A stretch of DNA of 41,783 nucleotides. Source: Chitinispirillaceae bacterium (GTDB lineage Bacteria; Fibrobacterota; Chitinivibrionia; Chitinivibrionales; Chitinispirillaceae). The position numbers and the translations under genes were made by a program. The notes below the pieces were generated by a model that saw nothing but the letters and a program-made list of their open reading frames with translations, was not told the origin of the DNA and searched no databases. The stretch lies in contig JAFGDP010000088.1 in assembly GCA_016932075.1 (NCBI GenBank), positions 1 to 41,783 of the forward strand. Direction: 5' to 3'. Below are positions 39,957 to 41,783 of this stretch, in pieces (position 1 is the first letter of the stretch; every line of letters starts with the position of its first letter).

Positions 39957-40847
39957 TTATTGGAGAACAAACCGATTGACGATCCAGCAGAAAATGGAAA
40001 CTGCGGGCGCCGTGAAAAAAAGGCTGCCGAAGCGGTCAAGCACGCCGCCGTGGCCCGGAATAAGGTCTGACGCGTCCTTGACCTGGAAATACCGCTTCAT
40101 GAGCGAGACGACAAGATCACCCACCTGGGAAAATACGCCGATAAGCACACCGAGAAGAAAACCAAGCCCTTTTGGCATGGCCGGCGTCGCAAGAAACCAC
40201 CACCCCACGCTTGCGGTAATGAGCGCGGCGATAAACCCGCCGATCGCGCCTTCCACGGTCTTATTCGGACTGATGGTGCTGAACTTGTGTCTGCCCCAGG
40301 TGCATCCGACGAAATAGGCGAACGAATCGCACAGCGCCACGGTGAGCACAATAAGGCAGATGCCGAGCTGCGACAGCATGGGGTGCGAAAATTTGATAAA
40401 CAGCTGCTGGAATGGCGCATAGTAGAAATTGACAAGGGAAATCGCGCACATGTATAAAAACGCGACGCCGCTGAACAGGAGACTCGCCCGCACCCACCGG
40501 CGCCGGCGGCGCGGCCTTCCCCAGGCAAACGCCTCAATGGCCACGATCATGAGCAGCACGTAAAAGGATAGGTAGTAGGGCAGCTGGATATTGGTCGCAT
40601 AGAGGACGAACTGGAACGCAAGCCATAAATAACTGAGCCAGAACCCATTGCCTGGATACAGGCTTCGCAGCAGCCGGGTGTATTCGTAACAGGCAATAAA
40701 CGTGAGCAGAATGACAAGCAGCTGGCCTGGATAGAGAACGCCGATCGAGCGGGGAAGGATCGAGACCGGCGTGTTGATGGTCCACCAGGCGATCGGCACT
40801 GCCGGTACGATAAACATGAGCCGCTTGCCGAGGTTGGGAAAACTCAT
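39957..40847 (-). CDS. cdsA: Phosphatidate cytidylyltransferase (CDP-diacylglycerol synthase)
   Basis: 296-aa membrane enzyme that makes CDP-diacylglycerol from phosphatidate and CTP for phospholipid synthesis. About eight hydrophobic segments are visible, with a basic loop (WGRPRRRRRWVR). The family elements CDSFAYFVGCTWGRHKFSTI followed by SPNKTVEGAIGG are well kept. The C-terminal signature reads SLMKRYFQVKDASDLIPGHG followed by GVLDRFGS, where the last conserved aspartate of the pattern (DR-x-D) is G274. Its start ATG overlaps the uppS stop by 4 bp (ATGA), so the two are coupled. Family is certain; activity should be viewed with the substitution in mind. Confidence 0.94.
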   Translation of the reverse strand: MSFPNLGKRLMFIVPAVPIAWWTINTPVSILPRSIGVLYPGQLLVILLTFIACYEYTRLLRSLYPGNGFWLSYLWLAFQFVLYATNIQLPYYLSFYVLLMIVAIEAFAWGRPRRRRRWVRASLLFSGVAFLYMCAISLVNFYYAPFQQLFIKFSHPMLSQLGICLIVLTVALCDSFAYFVGCTWGRHKFSTISPNKTVEGAIGGFIAALITASVGWWFLATPAMPKGLGFLLGVLIGVFSQVGDLVVSLMKRYFQVKDASDLIPGHGGVLDRFGSLFFTAPAVSIFCWIVNRFVLQ

Positions 40848-41560
40848 GACTCCTTGACCTTTCCGAACCTGCGGTCGCGGCTGTTATACTCCCGGATTGC
40901 CTTGATGAGACACTCCTTGTCAAAATCAGGCCATAGGACGTCGGTGATATACAGCTCGGCGTAGGCGGCCTGCCAGAGCAGAAAATTGGAAATCCTGCAT
41001 TCCCCGCCGGTGCGGATGATAAGCTCGACATCCGAAGCGTCCTGTGTATAGAGGTACGCGCTGAACTCCTTCTCCGTAAGTGATTCTATGAGCGCAGGTT
41101 TTTCCAGCGCATGGCGGGCGAACTGTTTCGCCGCATGCACGATTTCGGCACGGCCGCCGTAGTTGATCGCCAGGTTGAGCGTAAGACCGGTGTTGTCTTT
41201 CAGTGCATCGATGCCCTCCATGAATACGGTCCGGGTCTTTTCCGGCAGCGCGGAAAGGTCGCCGACAGCCCGCAATCGAACATTATTGGCATTAAGGTTG
41301 TCGATCTCCCTGCGCGTGATTTTGAGCAAAAGATCCATGAGAAACGACACCTCTTTTTTCGGACGCTGCCAGTTTTCGGTGGAGAACGTGTACAAGGTCA
41401 GGTACGAAACGCCGATTTCACCGCAGGCGCGGACGATTTTACGGCAGGCATCGACCCCCGCCGGATGTCCGGCCGTCCGCGGCAACCCGCGCTTTCTGGC
41501 CCAGCGGCCATTGCCGTCCATGATGATGCCGATATGACGGGGAACATTCATAGAAAACAT
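40844..41560 (-). CDS. uppS: Undecaprenyl diphosphate synthase (cis-prenyltransferase)
   Basis: 238-aa cytoplasmic enzyme that extends farnesyl diphosphate with isopentenyl units to the C55 lipid carrier used for peptidoglycan and O-antigen. The diphosphate-binding motif HIGIIMDGNGRWARKRGLPR is at the N-terminus. LTLYTFSTENWQRPKKEV, LAINYGGRAEI, and the C-terminal DVELIIRTGGECRISNFLLW and LYITDVLWPDF all match the family. RTGGE-RISNFLLWQ is the IPP-binding block. ATG 41560 or ATG 41551 is the likely start; the open frame extends to a TTG at 41611 but has no ribosome site there. It heads the six-gene envelope/transport operon. Confidence 0.95.
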   Translation of the reverse strand: MFSMNVPRHIGIIMDGNGRWARKRGLPRTAGHPAGVDACRKIVRACGEIGVSYLTLYTFSTENWQRPKKEVSFLMDLLLKITRREIDNLNANNVRLRAVGDLSALPEKTRTVFMEGIDALKDNTGLTLNLAINYGGRAEIVHAAKQFARHALEKPALIESLTEKEFSAYLYTQDASDVELIIRTGGECRISNFLLWQAAYAELYITDVLWPDFDKECLIKAIREYNSRDRRFGKVKES

Positions 41561-41611
41561 TCGTATCACTGAAAGGTGAGTTTGTGCGAATAATATCGAA
41601 CTGAATCCCAA

Positions 41612-41783
41612 AAATATATATCGTTCGCGGGATTGGAGGTATGATCAAAGAATACGCAGCTGATAGTGGTAGGACGTCCGGGTGCCCCGGCTTCGCCGGC
41701 GGATCTTCTCCAAGCTGTTATATTCGCAGGCCAGTCGGTTATTACTATCGGCGGGCGAAGTAGGGGCACAAAATTTGGTGCCC
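41612..41783. other. Region upstream of uppS at the window edge
   Basis: No gene is recognised. There is a CCGGC-TTC-GCCGG hairpin at about 41688-41700. At the extreme edge, GGGCAC/GTGCCC (41764-41783) forms an inverted repeat around an AT-rich centre. The uppS operon promoter should lie here; several AT-rich -10-like words occur near 41610-41625 but none has a convincing -35 partner. Confidence 0.4.

Overview
The window looks like a chromosomal segment of a Gram-negative (diderm), flagellated bacterium of the FCB group, most probably Fibrobacterota or a near relative. This placement is inference. It rests on the outer-membrane LPS gene lptE, a 2030-residue secreted protein ending in a FlgD/Por-type C-terminal domain, the long glycine hydroxymethyltransferase variant shared with chlamydiae and spirochaetes, and a parE-parC pair with divergent motifs. 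The content is mostly housekeeping. I see no prophage, transposase, CRISPR array, rRNA or tRNA.

Layout. 1-1920 (minus): a cobalamin riboswitch with its own promoter controls a BtuD-type ATPase and a BtuC-type permease that runs off the left edge. 2068-7497: glyA, a secreted protein of unknown function (minus), an HU protein, a sodium:solute symporter and a miniature flagellar rod protein. 7562-9450 (minus): a pseudouridine synthase translationally coupled to a response regulator fused to an RsbW-like ATPase domain. 9619-14060 (plus): comEC, then a separately promoted set of STAS protein, lipoprotein esterase and DJ-1 family protein. 14063-15529: a basic-tailed unknown protein and a MORN-like repeat protein. 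15536-19573 (minus): parE and parC, separated by a hairpin-rich spacer. 19971-23986 (plus): a second STAS protein, an exonuclease-DinG helicase and lptE.

A 0.7-kb cluster of hairpins (23982-24657) separates lptE from a convergent two-gene ABC exporter (24681-26196, minus). A predicted PD-(D/E)XK nuclease (26307-27383, plus) is divergent from the exporter. Then come a small secreted protein and the 6.1-kb giant surface protein (27481-34152, minus), which is divergent from trxB across a region with two dyads. The last 6 kb is one tight minus-strand operon: uppS, cdsA, dxr, rseP, an NSS-family transporter and a 53-codon single-TM protein that is probably the transporter's small subunit. It ends at a strong bidirectional terminator. 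Between that terminator and trxB lies an intergenic stretch with several stable hairpins, a candidate small RNA.

Functionally, uppS/cdsA/dxr/rseP supply isoprenoid carrier, phospholipid precursor and envelope-stress proteolysis, and lptE adds LPS export. The response regulator with an anti-sigma-like output and the two STAS proteins suggest a partner-switching signalling network. The most interesting items are the NSS small subunit, the candidate RNA at 35.3 kb, the predicted nuclease, a ComEC whose beta-lactamase domain has lost its metal motif, the natural QRDR substitutions in topoisomerase IV, and the palindrome clusters.
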